64,000 nt of DNA from positions 1 to 64,000 of the forward strand of contig CCRI01000001.1 of the NCBI GenBank assembly GCA_000985875.1, written 5' to 3'. A program made the position numbers and the translations under genes. The notes beneath the pieces are model-generated. The model made no database searches, had not been told where the DNA came from, and worked only from the letters and a program-made list of their open reading frames with translations. Source of the DNA: Neorhizobium galegae bv. officinalis (lineage in GTDB: Bacteria; Pseudomonadota; Alphaproteobacteria; Rhizobiales; Rhizobiaceae). Below are positions 63,160 through 64,000 of this stretch, piece by piece; positions within the stretch are counted from its first letter, which is position 1; the number at the start of each line of letters is the position of its first letter.

Positions 63160-64000
63160 CTACCCGACCAAGCTCAGCGGCTTATGTACCTGCGGCGGAA
63201 CGGGAACTTCCAGAAGTCCGGTCAGGTATCGCCCGTAGGCGCTCTTCCCATATTGCTTGGCGAGGCATTCGAGCTGGTCGGCGTCGATAAAGTTCTGGCG
63301 ATAGGCAATCTCCTCGGGGCAGGAAATCTTGACGCCTTGCCGGCGTTCGAGCGTCGATACGAACTCGGATGCTTCAAGGAGGCTGTCGGGCGTGCCTGTG
63401 TCGAGCCAAGCATAACCGCGCCCCATCATCTCGACATGGAGCATTCCGCGATCGAGATAAGCCCGGTTGACGTCGGTGATCTCCAGTTCGCCTCTGGCGG
63501 ATGGCTTCAGGTTGGCCGCAATGTCGATGACGTCCTTGTCATAGAAATAGAGGCCGGTGACGGCCCAGCTGGAGCGGGGGTGCGCCGGCTTCTCCTCGAT
63601 CGAAGCTGCCTTCATCTGCTTGTCGAACTCGACCACGCCGTAACGCTGCGGGTCGTTGACGTGGTAAGCGAAGACCGTGGCGCCGCTGTCGCGTGCCATG
63701 GCGCTTTTGAAGAGGTCGGTGATGCCATGGCCGAAGAAGATGTTGTCGCCCAGGACAAGACAGGAGGAGTTGGAGCCGATGAAGTCGGCGCCGATAATAT
63801 AGGCCTGCGCCAGACCGTCAGGAGAGGGCTGTTCCGCATAGGATAACGAGAGGCCCCATTTGGACCCGTCGCCCAGCAGCTGCTGGAAATTCGGCATGTC
63901 CTTTGGCGTCGATATGATCAGAATGTCGCGGATCCCCGCGAGCATCAGCGTCGACAGCGGATAATAGATCATCGGCTTGTCATAGATCGGCATGAGCTGT
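63160..64000 (-). CDS. rfbA: glucose-1-phosphate thymidylyltransferase, 5' end outside window
   Basis: About 280 residues visible, reading out of the window, so the N-terminal glycine-rich loop is missing. [32 protein letters not shown], and [20 protein letters not shown], then [20 protein letters not shown], are diagnostic of RmlA. It makes dTDP-glucose for dTDP-rhamnose in surface polysaccharide. The remaining rml genes should lie just beyond base 64000. Confidence 0.95.
   Translation of the reverse strand, partial: QLMPIYDKPMIYYPLSTLMLAGIRDILIISTPKDMPNFQQLLGDGSKWGLSLSYAEQPSPDGLAQAYIIGADFIGSNSSCLVLGDNIFFGHGITDLFKSAMARDSGATVFAYHVNDPQRYGVVEFDKQMKAASIEEKPAHPRSSWAVTGLYFYDKDVIDIAANLKPSARGELEITDVNRAYLDRGMLHVEMMGRGYAWLDTGTPDSLLEASEFVSTLERRQGVKISCPEEIAYRQNFIDADQLECLAKQYGKSAYGRYLTGLLEVPVPPQVHKPLSLVG

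Noticed and set aside
1-64000. CRISPR array
   Set aside because: No regularly spaced direct repeats with unique spacers were seen anywhere, nor any cas gene.

Overview
The window reads as an alphaproteobacterial, most likely rhizobial (Rhizobium/Ensifer/Agrobacterium-type), chromosome or large plasmid. The evidence is the alphaproteobacterial LexA boxes (GAAC-N7-GAAC and GTTC-N7-GTTC), EcfG-type promoters (GGAAC-N16/17-GTT), the imuA-imuB-dnaE2 cassette, an arsenic operon with an aquaglyceroporin (AqpS type), and a coxMNOP-like alternative oxidase cluster.

Layout. 1-9.9 kb: small accessory genes. They are a truncated Clp-like AAA+ ATPase, a PD-(D/E)XK protein, a GIY-YIG protein, an HxlR/MFS pair, a YidB-like protein with an EcfG promoter, a cupin, an XRE regulator, a SUKH protein, a SnoaL-like protein and an M20 peptidase relic. 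10-20 kb: small membrane proteins, an APH-like kinase, and a nitrilase-family gene split by a 1.25 kb unit. That unit has terminal inverted repeats and carries only a HEPN/nucleotidyltransferase toxin-antitoxin pair. After it come an Imm22-like protein, a Lon N-domain protein and a VOC protein. 20.5-28.5 kb: probable defence island with a 796-aa membrane protein containing a nuclease-like domain and a 1273-aa Dsr1-type sirtuin. 28.7-30.3 kb: five very small proteins. 30.4-36.2 kb: SOS mutagenesis cassette imuA-imuB-dnaE2 behind a LexA box, followed by an inverted imuA relic. 36.2-42.1 kb: secreted and membrane proteins, including a zinc phospholipase C-like protein with a C-terminal LysM. 42.2-43.7 kb: LexA-controlled pair of SRAP proteins, the first frameshifted and both lacking Cys2. 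45-49.4 kb: two double-HTH regulators, two micro-ORFs, AlpA, a hypothetical protein and a tyrosine integrase beside the 3' half of a CAU-anticodon tRNA gene. This is one end of an integrated island that probably extends leftward past the window edge.

50.9-56.2 kb: arsenic operon arsR-arsC-aqpS-arsC, a second arsR, an ArsO-like flavoprotein and an MFS exporter, with ArsR-type operators. 56.3-60.9 kb: alternative heme-copper oxidase operon in which all genes overlap by ATGA: a cytochrome c-fused subunit II, a fused subunit I+III, a small membrane protein and CtaG. 61.0-63.1 kb: hybrid histidine kinase. 63.2-64.0 kb: 3' part of rfbA on the opposite strand.

The left 49 kb is a mosaic of defence, stress and decaying genes. 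The right 14 kb is well packed with operons and looks like stable core or adaptive sequence. The most unusual items are the inverted-repeat HEPN/MNT unit, the membrane protein with an embedded nuclease fold, the Cys-less SRAP pair and the double-HTH cluster beside the integrase.
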